Shown here piece after piece: positions 32,158 through 42,921 of a stretch of DNA of 64,000 nt. This stretch comes from Chrysopilus asiliformis. Its lineage: Eukaryota > Arthropoda > Insecta > Diptera > Rhagionidae. Position numbers and translations under genes: made by a program. The stretch spans positions 59,446,084 to 59,510,083 of the forward strand of contig OZ035961.1 of NCBI GenBank assembly GCA_964034945.1, in the 5' to 3' direction. Each line of letters begins with the position of its first letter. Positions within the stretch are counted from its first letter, which is position 1. The notes under the pieces are model-generated. The model worked only from the letters and a program-made list of their open reading frames with translations, did no database searches and was not told the origin of the DNA.

Positions 32158-32229
32158 GTCTGATCAGCGCAGTGAGTTAGAAGTTGGACTACCATGCGCC
32201 AGCACCGGGTTCAATTCTCATCGGTGACA
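32158..32229 (+). other. tRNA-like module 1 (B box)
   Basis: The layout is CAGTGAGTTAGAAG (A-box-like), a middle stem, then CCGGGTTCAATTCTCATCGG (B box and T-arm). Only about four of seven acceptor pairs (TGTC/GACA) form. It is tRNA-derived rather than a tRNA gene. An inverted copy lies at about 55199-55270. Confidence 0.4.
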
Positions 32230-32319
32230 AAATTCTTTTTTTTCAATTTTTTTTTTGATTTTTTTACTTTTATTAATATTTTATTACTTAATTTATCTTT
32301 AAGTTTACATTTTTACTCC

Positions 32320-32378
32320 TGAATAAGTGTTAGACTACAATGCGCCAGATGTGCGAGTTCGATTCCGAGTGGTGACAA
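32320..32378 (+). other. tRNA-like module 2 (B box)
   Basis: Contains GAATAAGTGTTAGACTACAA and GAGTTCGATTCCGAGTGG, a good B box without full cloverleaf stems. An inverted copy lies at about 55044-55100. Confidence 0.4.
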
Positions 32379-33038
32379 AATGTTTTTTTTTTTAAATTTT
32401 TTTTTACCTTAAATTATTTATTTTATTTATATTATACTTCTTTAGGCGCGCTGGGCGATTTTTGATGGGTAAAATCTCATGAGTTCGCGTCACCGACATG
32501 CTAATTTAACAGCTTAAGAATGCTGATTTGTTTTCATTTGATTTTTTTATACATACAGCAAAATAAAATGAGACAGAAAATTTCTGAACAGCACGTGACT
32601 GTTTATACATTTTATACAGCAAAAAATCGATTTGTTTTTTTGGAAAATATACAGCAAAATAAAATGAGACAGAAAATAACAAAAAATCGATTTTTTTTGA
32701 AAAATATACAGCAAAATAAAAAATTACACAGAAAATTTCTGAACAGCACGTGGCATTCTTATACAGAAAGAATTAAATATCTCTAGCTATTTGTTGTATA
32801 AGAAAATCATGTGCTGCTCAGGAATTCAAACCTTAATATGCATATTGACTTTTATTTGAAATTTACTGTTTATTAACATATATTTTCGAAATTTCAGGTT
32901 AAAAAATATATAGGTATAAATACACGACAATATAATTATTACCTTACATTTAATATCGTTTTCATTTCTGTTGGCAGTCCCCAATGACTACTTGTTTTTT
33001 ATTACTTAATTTATCTTTAAAATTTATATTCTTACTAC

Positions 33039-33095
33039 TGAATAAGTGTAAACTACATCGCGCCAGGTACGGGTTCAATTCTGAGCGGTGGCAAA
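33039..33095 (+). other. tRNA-like module 3 (B box)
   Basis: Same design as module 2, with GGGTTCAATTCTGAGCGGTG. It is about 720 bp downstream and clearly homologous to module 2. Confidence 0.4.
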
Positions 33096-33145
33096 ATATT
33101 TTTATTTTTTTTTGTTGAAATTGAGTTTTTTAAACGTAAAATTAA

Positions 33146-33704
33146 ACATAACAAAAGCTATAAATGCCAGTCTGGCAATCAGTGGAGACCCGTATGGTGA
33201 TATTCGTATCAAAATTCGAACAGTTGTACCAAAATTCCACTTTGAAGTCAAACTTTTCAATAAGATTTTTTTAAATTTATTCCAATCGGATTTTGATGTA
33301 TGGGAGTTTTATGTAGAATCATATCCTAAATAACTTTTGTTCTTGCACTTTTTTGATAAGATGCACCGTTTTGGAGATATTCGCAAAAAACGATTTCGTT
33401 CGTATGGGCGAACATACCCCTTATGGTCCATTTTTTCCCATGAACGAACTTAGCCTCACATTTTACGAAAAACGGATCTGCGTAAAATTTCAAGTCTGTA
33501 GCTCAATCCGTGCGCCCGCAATCCGCGCCACAGACAGACGGACAGACGGACGGACGGACAGACGGACGGACATACAAAAATTAATTATTTTTATCATTCT
33601 AAACACACTGGTGTAATTCATTTTTGTCTGCGATGATTGGATCTTGGCGTTACAAACGGTAAGGCAAAATTAATATACCCTTTGGTTTCACCATACGGAT
33701 ATAA
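33146..33704 (-). mobile_element. DINE-like HINE, full length
   Basis: Contains all parts: the 3' end with hairpin TTGCCA/TGGCAA (33160-33182), the sub-terminal CCGTATGGTGATATTCG, the C-rich block, a GACG-type microsatellite (33530-33570), and the 5' end TATATCCGTATGGTGAAACC on the minus strand. Confidence 0.8.
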
Positions 33705-33756
33705 AAATATCTGTTCCGCATCGTCTTTTATTGGAAAAAGTGAAAACCATCTTCTC

Positions 33757-34003
33757 TATATATAAAATCGTTTAACCTGACGCTAGCCCAAACCCCTGAA
33801 GATAGACTTGAAACTTTCAGAATATGTCCCAACCATCGCGTAGGCGCTCACTAAGGCGAGATTTTCCGAAATTTTACCCCTAAGGGGGTGAACGGGGAGT
33901 AAAAGGGGTTTGGGTGTTTTTGAACCGTGATTTTCGCCATGAATCCTGCTCAATAGGAGGCTGAAAAGTATCACTCGGGGGTTATCGGGGACGCTGATCA
34001 CGA
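33757..34003 (+). mobile_element. HINE 5' fragment
   Basis: Opens with TCTATATATAAAATCG and closes at GGGGACGCTGATCACGA, right where the next HINE starts. The last part resembles the edge of the 122-bp minisatellite (GTCGCTGATCACGAATC). Confidence 0.5.
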
Positions 34004-34019
34004 ATCTATATATTTAAAA

Positions 34020-34127
34020 GGCAGAGCGTGCCGTAATTAGGCACCGTTCCGTAATTAGGCACCGTGCCGTAATTAGGCACCGTGCCGTATTTAGGCACCG
34101 TGCCGTATTTAGGCACCGTGCCGTATT
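34020..34127. repeat. 18-bp tandem array, left part
   Basis: About six units of consensus GCCGTAWTTAGGCACCGT. GGCACCGTGCC within it is nearly palindromic. The array is interrupted here by the Gypsy-1 5' LTR. Confidence 0.95.
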
Positions 34128-34754
34128 TGTTGTAGTGCAAGTCACACGCATTCCATTTCAACATTCCTTTAACTCCAATTTTCCCAGACTCCATAAATCA
34201 CGTTGTCTATTTTTACTAAACATGTGATTATTGCACATAAAATTCATCAAACGTCACGTACTCCATCTCCTATTTCAAATTCCAGACGCTTGGATCAAAT
34301 GTCCAAGCGATCTTCCCATAAAACCTTTTCCCTATATGAAGGAACTTAACAAAACACAGACTCGAATACCATCCCACAGAGTAGATAGGTCGCGATTAAG
34401 ATTTGAGGAGTTCGGTTTTTGGAGTAATAGCAGTTGGTTCTTAAGTGTTGGCTCGCGGTTTTAACGTTGAATTGCAATCGAATAATTCTTTAAGAAGCGG
34501 GAGATTTGAGTGTGTGTTTTGAGATATCTAAATATTGTTGGAAAGAAATTAAAAGGCTAATAAAATTGTTAATTTTAAAAAAGGCTAATAAAATAATAAA
34601 ATTGTTGCAAAGAAATTAAAGGTGTTTAAACTAAATTCTATCCATTTGTGTCACATTCCAACGAATTTGGTCCCAGCGGTCAACATTTAATACAACAAAT
34701 TTGGGCAGCGCTATAACAATTTAACCTAATATAAGCGGTTAACTTAATATAACA
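34128..34754 (+). repeat. Gypsy-1 5' LTR (627 bp)
   Basis: Begins TGTTGTAGTGCAAGTCACAC and ends CTTAATATAACA (TG...CA). It contains AATAAA-type signals around 34560-34600. It differs from the 3' LTR by two small indels (4 bp and 1 bp) and a handful of substitutions. Confidence 0.95.
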
Positions 34755-34757
34755 ATT

Positions 34758-34775
34758 TGGTAGCAGCGGAAAAAC
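34758..34775 (+). promoter_or_regulatory. Gypsy-1 primer binding site
   Basis: TGGTAGCAGCGG starts three bases after the 5' LTR, where minus-strand synthesis would be primed by a tRNA 3' end. I do not assign the tRNA. Confidence 0.6.
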
Positions 34776-34975
34776 GAACAACAGAAGAAAACGCAGCGGA
34801 AAAACGAACAACAGAAGAAAACGCAGCGGAAAAACGAACAACAGCAGCGGAAGCAACATTTTTCCATTTCATCATTTAAAAGTGGCAGCGGAAAAACGAA
34901 CAGCAGCAAGAACAAAAAAATTTCCCAACAGCAAACAAAGGACAACAGCAGCAGAAACAACATTTTTCCATTTCA
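34764..34975 (+). repeat. Leader tandem repeats of Gypsy-1
   Basis: Three 33-bp units (GCAGCGGAAAAACGAACAAC type) followed by a longer duplicated block containing CATTTTTCCATTTCATCATT twice. A Cys/Phe-rich minus-strand frame here is a by-product. Confidence 0.85.
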
Positions 34976-35000
34976 TCATTTAAAAATCAACAAAAAAATT

Positions 35001-35006
35001 GTAAGT
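35001..35006 (+). promoter_or_regulatory. Candidate splice donor in the Gypsy-1 leader
   Basis: ATTGTAAGTAAAT is a strong donor match upstream of gag. Errantiviral env is made from a spliced RNA, and a matching acceptor lies just before the env start codon at 47573. Confidence 0.5.
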
Positions 35007-35096
35007 AAATATTAATTGAAAACATTCCTTTTAAATTTAATATTGTTGTGCTAAATCTCAAGTTCCTTGGAAGTTCAACTTTTTCCCTTACCAAAA

Positions 35097-35539
35097 ATGT
35101 CGGAATCAGAAAACGTAACAAATTTCCCTGAACTTTGTGCTACCCAAATAGATATCGTAGACGACATTAGAAAAATATACGACAACTACAGAAAGGCAGG
35201 AAAATCTAATATAACCCCGACATATCTTTCAAATTAAATAGAAGAAACATAACAAAAGCTATAATTGCCAATCTGGCAATTATTGAAAACCCGTATGGTG
35301 ATTTAAGTGAATGGCGAACAGTTTTATCAAAATTCCACTATGAAGTCAAACTTTCCAATAAGATTTTTTAAAATTTGTTCCAATCGGATTTTGATGTAGG
35401 GAAGTTTTATGTAGAATCATATCCTGAATAACTTTTGTTCTTGGACTTTTTTGATAAGATGCACCATTTTTGAGATATTCGCAAAAATCGTTTTCGTTCG
35501 TATGGGGGGTACCCCCCCAATCCGCGCCACAGACAGACG

Positions 35540-35606
<67 letters not shown>

Positions 35607-36525
35607 GGACGGACATGCAAAATTCAATTTTTTTTTATCATTCTAAACACACTGGTGTAATTCATTTTTGTGTGTGATGACGGGATCTTGGCGTTACAAA
35701 CGGTAAGGCAAAGTTAATATACCCTTTGGTTTCACCATACGGGTATAATTAGAGAGCCTTTGGACAAAATTTCAAAAAACCGACGAAGATATACGAAATC
35801 ACAAAGATTTCGACTCTAATCACGAGTATTTCAGCCATAATGTTTTTGACAAAGGTGAGGATTGGTATTCAACTACCAGGACTGCGTTGGCCGACAGACA
35901 ACGATCACCTTCCATATTGCAAAAAAGTAAATACAATATAAAAGCCCCAACAAAAACAATTCTTGCCAATGAAGACCCATCAGAATTAAATTTGACAGAT
36001 TCCACTAAAAACACATTAAAAAATAAAATTAGGCTACAAACTTTTAACAGCAATCAAATAAAAAAGATTGCAGATGACGTAGTAAATACAGAAGCACGTA
36101 GCAAAAACTTTCTAGAACAAAATATTGCCCTCGAAAAATACTATCAAAAATTTGAAAATATCCACACAGATATAATATTAGATCAAGAAGAAGAAATCGA
36201 TCAAAGCGATCCCTATTTTTTAAACAACATTTTCGATTCCACGGAATCTATTTTTAAAACCACGATGATCACTTTACGCGAAGAACTCGAGAACAATTTC
36301 TCACAAGCCTCAACGGCAACCACGATTCAAAATAAAGAATTCGAAAGAAAATCCGATTTTTCTATAGCAATAATTTTAATTTTTCTACACAAACAAATAA
36401 TACCCAAACAACAAACACTACTTTGGAACCAGTTAATAATACTTCAAATATCGAGCTTGGCACTCTCTCGCGAATACAAACAAAAGCCCAGGTCCATTCA
36501 AATCCAAATCAAATATCGATCGTAG
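35097..36525 (+). pseudogene. gag: Gypsy-1 gag, interrupted
   Basis: Starts ATGTCGGAATCA at 35097. After 46 codons there is an in-frame TAA (35235), and ten bases later a DINE-like element is inserted. The frame resumes at 35749 with LESLWTKFQKTDEDIRNH, an amphipathic N-terminal helix typical of these gag proteins, and runs open to 36525. There is no CCHC knuckle, as is usual in errantiviruses. The last ~60 codons look shifted relative to the likely original frame. Gag would form the particle shell. Confidence 0.75.
35247..35748 (-). mobile_element. DINE-like HINE inside gag
   Basis: A 502-bp copy with a long pure GACA run (35535-35595) but lacking the block just before it (the CCCATGAACGAACTTAGC region). 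No target duplication is visible: the gag sequence resumes base for base, as expected for Helitron-type insertion. Confidence 0.85.
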
Positions 36526-36659
36526 AATTAGAATAATTCACCCCATCAACGTACATAACCAAGCAATAACAATATCATTACCAACTAATGTATGTGTTTC
36601 ATCTCAAACAACCTTTCTTATAGACACAGGGGCAGAAATTAGCTTACTAAAACCTCAGT

Positions 36660-37740
36660 GCATAACACATAATGAACCCTTCTATAAAGACGCAATCTGT
36701 AATATAAATACATTATTCACTTCATCCACGTCAACAGAGGGATTAATCTTTGCCAAATTAAATTTAAATCCAAACAACAAAAAAGAATCAATTGTCGAAC
36801 ATCCATTCCAAATCGTAAGTAACAACTCCGTCTTATCCTACGATGGCCTAATCGGCCATGACTTCCTATCAAAATATAACGCGACCATTGATTATAAAGA
36901 AAAACACATATCGCTGGAAATAAATAAATCAGATACATTATATCCTAAATATCAATACCGTGCTAATTATCCTTATGTTTATTTAAGAAATGAAAATCAA
37001 CCTTCAAAGCCTAAGAGTTTGCGCTATACAAATATAAATTGTTCGCCTAAAAACATAAACGTTAATACTAAAAGTATAACCATTAACGACCATATTAATG
37101 CATTTTCAAACACATTCCTGGAAGAAAAACATCAAACAAATTCTATTCCAGATTCAATTCCAATTCCAACAAAAACAGAAAGAATAGCCAAAATCCCAAT
37201 AACTAATCATCAATGTATAACACATAATGAACCCTACCCTAAAAACGAAATCTGTAAAATAAATACATTATCCACTTCATCCGCGTCAATAGAGGGATTA
37301 ATCCTTGCAAACTTAAATTTAAATCCAAACAAGAAAAAAGAATCAATTGTCAAACATCCATTTCAATTCGTAAGTAACAACTCCGTCTTATCCTACGAGG
37401 GGCAATTCGGCCATCACTTCCTACCAAAATATAAAGTCACTGTCGATTATAAAGGAAAACGCATGATCTTGGAAATAAATAACTCAGATACGTTTTATCC
37501 TATAAATCAATACCGTGCTAATTATCTTTATGTTTATTTAAGAGATCAAAATCAACATTCAAAACCTAAGAGTTTAATCTATCCAAATATTAATTGTTCA
37601 CCTAAAAACATAAACGCTAATACTAAAGGTATAACAATTAACGACCATATTAATGACCTTTCAAACAGATTCCCGCAAGAAAAATATCCAAAGAATTCTA
37701 TTCCAGATTCAATTCAAATTCCAATAAAGAATTCTATTCC
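36660..37740 (+). repeat. In-frame 555-bp tandem duplication in the protease region
   Basis: Sequence at 36660-37215 recurs at 37215-37740 (offset 555 bp, 185 codons, so the frame is kept). The second copy starts after the catalytic DTGAE, so it lacks the active site. Its GLIGHDFL counterpart has changed to GQFGHHFL. Confidence 0.92.
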
Positions 37741-37846
37741 AGATTCAATTCCAATTCCAATAAAGAATTTTATTCCAGATTCAATTCCAATTCCTGCAAA
37801 GAATTGTATTCCAGATTCAATTCCAATTCCAGCAAGAACAGAAAGT
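37692..37846 (+). repeat. 36-bp in-frame repeat, about 4.5 copies
   Basis: Encodes the 12-residue unit NSIPDSIPIPIK with variants. It lies between the protease duplication and RT and is absent as an array from the first protease copy, which has only one unit. Confidence 0.9.
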
Positions 37847-39958
37847 ATAGTTAAAATCCCAATAACAAATCCGAAGGAAATGCTCTGTCTTCAAAAAGAA
37901 ATTAAACCAGGTCTGATTCTAGGTAACACTATCGTGAAACCGGTAAATGGTATGGCCCAAGTCCTAATTCTCAATTTGAACGAGAAGGACGCCTTTATAA
38001 ATCCATTAGAAATCAAACCAAAATTCGAAAAATTAGAAGACTTCCACTTAGTGGAAACTGATTATAATAAAGATCCCATCGAGGGAAGAATAAGTAAACT
38101 TCAAAACCTCATTATGTTGGATCATTGTAATCAAGAGGAAGCAGAAAGTATCCGGGAAATTTGTAAAGAATTTCACGAGCTGTTCCACTTGGAAGGAGAT
38201 TTTTTGACTCACACCGACATAATGAGTCATAAAATACCAACCCTTCCTGATAAACCACCAATATATAAAAAACCTTACAGACTTCCACAATCGCAAAAAC
38301 ACGAAATAAATAAACAAATAAAAAAAATGTTAGAGTCACAGATAATACGTCCTTCTACTAGTCCATGGAATTCACCATTACTACTTGTTCCCAAAAAACC
38401 AGATAAACATGGCAACAAAAAATGGAGAGTCGTTGTCGATTTTCGTGGTCTCAACGATATAACTATTAATGACGCGCATCCGCTTCCTAATATTACGGAT
38501 ATTTTAGACCAACTAGGTAGAGCGAAATTTTTTACTACTTTAGACATGGCAAACGGATTCCATCAAATAGCCATGAATGAAGAAGATAGCGAAAAAACAG
38601 CATTCAGCACTCCAGACGGACATTTTGAATTCATATGTATGCCTTTTGGGTTAAAAGGTGCCCCTGCACGTTTTCAGCGTTGCATGAATACGTGTCTATC
38701 AGGCCTACACGGCATTTATTGTTTTGTCTACATGGACGACATCGTGATACATGGCAGAACATTGCAAGACCATAACAACAAACTTATAGCTATTCTAATG
38801 CGTCTCCGAGAACACAACATTAAATTACAACCAGAAAAATGTAACTTTTTAAGAAAAGAAATAATTTATCTGGGCCATAAAATTACAGAAAACGGAGTAA
38901 TGCCAGATCCGGAAAAACTAAAACCTCTAAGATCCTATCCTCGACCCAAAACCCAAAGAGAGATAAAAGTTTTCCTAGGACTTGTAGGATACTATAGACT
39001 CTTTATCCCTAATTTCTCGAAAATCGCCAAACCTCTTACAAATCTTTTGAAAAAGGATACCCCCTTCAATTATGACGCTATATGCGATAATGCCTTCAGT
39101 GAACTTAGAAACAAACTAATGGAAGCCCCAGTACTATCGTACCCCGACTTTGATAAAGAATTTTACGTAACTTCAGACGCAAGTGGATACGCACTCGGCG
39201 CAGTATTGTCTCAAGACGACCATCCAATTTCCTATGCAAGTCGAACTCTGAATGATGCCGAAACACGTTACTCCACAATTGAGAAAGAACTACTCTCAAT
39301 AATCTATGCTGTAGAACAATTTCGACCTTATCTATACGGCAGGGCATTCACAATAATTACAGATCACAAACCATTGATATGGCTAATGAACCTCAAAAAC
39401 CCATCTTCCAGACTAATGCGTTGGAAAATTCGTTTAGAAGAATACGACTTTAAAATTATGTATAAACCAGGAAAACAAAATTCCAACGCCGATGCACTAA
39501 GTAGAGCAATTCCCAATATAAATGTCATAACTCGTCAACAAGCGAAAGAGAGAACCGAAGACGATGTACAATGTGAAAATACCAATCAAAACACAGATCA
39601 ACTGTCTCCACAAATTGTCCAAGAAAGAAACGCGTCCCTTCTAACTGAAAAGAATCAAAAGAATAAAATTTTCATTCTACCCCTAGCCAAGTCAAATTTA
39701 GAAGAAACCATATATTCAAACATAACAAAAGCTATAATTGCCTATCTGGCAATCATTGGAGACCCGTATGGTGATATTCGTATCAAAATTGGAACAGTTG
39801 TACCAAAATTCCACTTTGAAGTCAAACTTTTCAAAAATATTTTTTAAAATTTACATCCAGATGTATGGGAGTTTTAGTAGAATTATATCCTAAATAACTT
39901 TTGTTCATGCACTTTTTTGATAAGTATTATAGTATTTTGATAAGTATTATTTGAGGTA

Positions 39959-40466
39959 GGGGAGAGTGGGGTAATTGCGAACACCTAAGGGAAAAATGAA
40001 ATACCACAAAACCAGGTGAAGTTATAAATGTCATTTATTACTTAAAGTTTACTTAAACTTATAAACTTTAAATTTTTAAAGTCAACATAGATAAATTTTT
40101 AATAGAAAAACAAATATTAATGAAACAAAAAAAATTTGGTTTCCGGGATTCCTCACAGCACGTGGGGTAATTACGGACAGTGTTCTAATTTGTATTTGGT
40201 CTCTGTCTTTCTTTGGTATTTTCGTGGCATCTGAAAGATATTTGAGTAGGTATAAATACTTTTAATTAACAACAAGTTCATGTAGGTACAGAGCAGAAAG
40301 CAGAGAACAAGCAAAGCAAAACTTCCACATTTATATATAATAGCAATAGTATAGCAAGTTTTTATTTATTAACAATGATACTAATCAAAATTCATCATTA
40401 TTATCATCAGCCCGCAGCAGTCGAATGCTGGAAATCTATATATATAAAAATGGATGTTTGTCTGTT

Positions 40467-40497
<31 letters not shown>

Positions 40498-42536
40498 TTG
40501 TTTGAGATTACAAAACTCAAAAACTACTGGACCGATTTTTACGCGGTTTTTTGCAAAATGATCTGCGTTGCCAGGAGCAGGTTTTTAGCTATGTAGATTT
40601 TCAAAATTCGAAACGGAAGGTCCTGTAAGGATAATGAAAATATCCTTTTTCCCATTTTTCCCCGGAAAAATTTGCATTATAGGGTTTTTGGGGTCGGTAA
40701 TCACGAATCTGGTATTAGATTTTCAAAATTCGAAACGGAAGGTCCTGTAAGGATAATGAAAATATCCTTTTTCCCATTTCTCCCCGGAAAAATTTGCATT
40801 ATAGGGTTTTTGGGGTCGCTGATCACGAATCCGGTATTAGATTTTCAAAATTCGAAACGGAAGGTCCTGTAAGGATAATGAAAATATCCTTTTTCCCATT
40901 TTTCCCCGGAAAAATTTGCATTATGGGGTTTTTGGGGTCGCTGATCACGGCTCTGCTGTTGGAATTTTAAAATTCGAAACCGAAGGTCCTGTAAGGATAA
41001 CGAAAATATCCTTTTTTCCATTTTTACCGGGGAAAATCGGCATTATGGGGTTTTTGGGATCGCTGATCACGAATTCGGTATTAGATTTTCTAAATTCGAA
41101 ACGGAAGGTCCTGTAACGATAATGAAAATATACTTTTTCCCATTTTTCCCCGGAAAAATTGGCATTATGGGGTTTTTGGGGTCGCTGATCACGAATCCGG
41201 TATTAGATTTGCAAAACTGACGCGGAAGTTCCTGAAAGGATAACGCAAATATCCTTTTTCCCATTATTCCCCGGAAAAATTTGCATTATAGAGTTTTTGG
41301 GGTCGCTAATCACGAATCCGGTATTAGATTTTCTAAATTCGAAACGAAAAGTCCTGTAAGGATAATTATCCTTTTACCCGTTTTTCCTCGGAAAAATCGG
41401 TATAAGGGGGTTTTTGGAGCGCTGATCACGAATCCGGTATTATATTTTGAAAATTCGAAACGGAAGGTCCTGTAGGGATAATGAAAATCTCCTTTTTCCC
41501 ATTTTTTGCCGGAAAAATTGGCATTATGGGGTTTTTGGGGTCACTGATCACGAATCCGATATTAGATTTGCAAAACTGACTTGGAAGTTCAAATGCTAAA
41601 CGGAAGGTCCTGTAAGGATGACGGAAATGTCCTTTTTCCAATTTTTCTCGCAAAAACAGTCTTTGGGAGGTTTTCAGGGTTGCTTATCACGAATCTGGAG
41701 TTGGAATTTCAAAATTCTAACCGAAATGTCCTGTAAGGATAACGCAAATGTCCTTTTTCCCATTTTCCCCCGGAAAAGTAGCCATTATGGGGTTTTTGGG
41801 GTCGCTGATCAGGAATCCGGTGTTGAAATTTCAAAATTCGGAACAGAAGGGCCTGTAAGGTAACGCAAATATCCTTTTTTCCGCTTTTCCCCGGAAAAAT
41901 CGGCATAAGGGGGTTTTTGAGGTCTCTGATCACGAATCCGGTATTAGATTTGCAAAATTCGACACGGAAGGTCCTGTAAGGATAACATTTTTCCCAAAAC
42001 TTTTTAAGTTATTTATGGTTTTTTGGCATTCTAAAATTTATACAAAAAACTTTTAGCTGCCAACGTAGGGTCTGCTAGTAAATTATAAAATAAAATATAA
42101 TAATTTGATTGTTTAGGGGTCAATACCGATGGTCGGGATTACCCCACTGACATCGTCCGCCATTACCCCACGCACACAGTAATACAAAACTTAATTTTTA
42201 TTTGAGGTTAGAACCACGTGATTCATGCAACAAGCCCTTAAAAACATTGTTTAATTGCACTTTAATTCATAAAAAAAATATGGGTTTTTATATTATACAC
42301 CTTAAGTTTTTTTCACATATTTAACTTTACTCAAAAATTAGATTAAATTGTTGAAAAAATATAAAGTTAACATACCTTGAACTGTGAGCACGTTTTCACT
42401 TCACTACTCTTGGTCTGGTACTTCGTTCGGGATCGACTTACGATTGTAGTACTAGAAATATTTTCTATCCTTTTCTAACATAGCTAAACGATCGTGTCCG
42501 AGATTACCCCACGTCCGTGATTACCCCACTCTCCCT
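39959..42536. mobile_element. TA-flanked inverted-repeat transposon derivative
   Basis: Ends GGGGAGAGTGGGGTAATT and AGGGAGAGTGGGGTAATC (right end read inverted) are flanked by TA at 39957-39958 and 42537-42538, placed so that the host DINE-like sequence resumes correctly. TA duplications suggest the Tc1/mariner supergroup. The motif GGGGTAATTACGGAC and its inverse recur several times inside (about 40163, 42135, 42160, 42500). The middle is occupied by a HINE (40435-42078), so the original element was about 0.9 kb. No transposase seen. Confidence 0.75.
40435..42078 (+). mobile_element. HINE made mostly of a 122-bp minisatellite (12 units)
   Basis: Starts TCTATATATATAAAAATGG with a GTCTGTTT-type microsatellite, and ends GGGTCTGCTAGT at 42078. 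Twelve units of about 122 bp (roughly 40600-42000) share GGTCCTGTAAGGATAA, a CCATTTTTCCCCGGAAAAA block and GTCGCTGATCACGAATCC. Open frames of 64-81 codons on both strands are by-products. Confidence 0.85.
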
Positions 42537-42921
42537 TATTCGCAAAAAAACGTTTTCGTTCGTATGGGGGGTACACCCCCTAATGGTCCATTTTTGCCCA
42601 TTAACGAACTTAGCTTCGCATTTTACGAAAAACGAATCCACGCAAAATTTCAAGTCTAGCTCAATCCGTGCGCTCGCAATCCGCGCCACAGACGGACAGA
42701 CAGACGGACAGACAGACGGACGGACAGACGGACGGACATGCAAAATTCAATTTTTTTTATCATTCTAAACACACTGGTGTAATTCATTTTTTTGTGTGAT
42801 GACGGGATCTTGGCGTTACAAACGGTAAGGCAAAGTTAATATACCCTTTGGTTTCACCATACGGGTATAAAAATCGTAATTACAGATAAATCAAGTATAT
42901 CAAAAAAATTTACTTCTTTAA

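Larger units (their letters stand above)
31939..33130 (+). mobile_element. HINE with tRNA-like modules, joined to the previous HINE
   Basis: Starts AATCTATATATTTAAAAGGC immediately after the CTAGT of the element before it. An inverted copy of most of it lies at 53.8-55.5 kb. It holds three tRNA-like modules and an AT-rich body with a short triplicated stretch (AAAATATACAGCAAAATAAA at about 32560-32730). The 3' end is unclear. Confidence 0.6.
36440..39718 (+). pseudogene. pol: Gypsy-1 pol, N-terminal part: protease, reverse transcriptase, RNase H
   Basis: One open frame starts before gag ends and in a different frame, as in elements using ribosomal frameshifting. Domains: aspartic protease with FLIDTGAEISLL at about 36617 and GLIGHDFLSKY near 36846; a repeated second protease-like stretch; RT with SPWNSPLLLVPKK, VVVDFRGLND, TTLDMANGFHQI, MPFGLKGAPARFQ and the catalytic FVYMDDIVIH at about 38730; RNase H with TSDASGYALGAVL, STIEKELLSIIY, TDHKPL and NADALSR near 39485. 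The frame is intact for over 1,000 codons, then runs into an inserted DINE-like element at 39720. Integrase is on the far side at 44.4 kb. Confidence 0.92.
39720..42868 (-). mobile_element. DINE-like HINE after RNase H, split by a TA-flanked element
   Basis: The 3' part is 39720-39956; the 5' part is 42539-42868 with microsatellite and TATACCCGTATGGTGAAACC end. Between them lies a 2.6-kb transposon. Just before the split there is a short local duplication of TTTTGATAAGTATTAT. Confidence 0.85.

Noticed and set aside
32158..32229. True tRNA gene
   Set aside because: The B box is good, but acceptor and D stems do not pair properly; it is repeated within a mobile element.
34739..34963. Minus-strand Phe/Cys-rich frame
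   Set aside because: Antisense of the AACAACAG/GCAGCGG leader repeats of Gypsy-1.
35346..35660. CLSVCLSV or TDRQTDRQ-rich frames
   Set aside because: Translations of the GACA microsatellite in the DINE-like element; the same applies at 2787-3079 and 42504-42768.
40672..41933. Repeated 65-80 codon frames on both strands
   Set aside because: They follow the 122-bp minisatellite unit and change frame between units; no start or domain is conserved.
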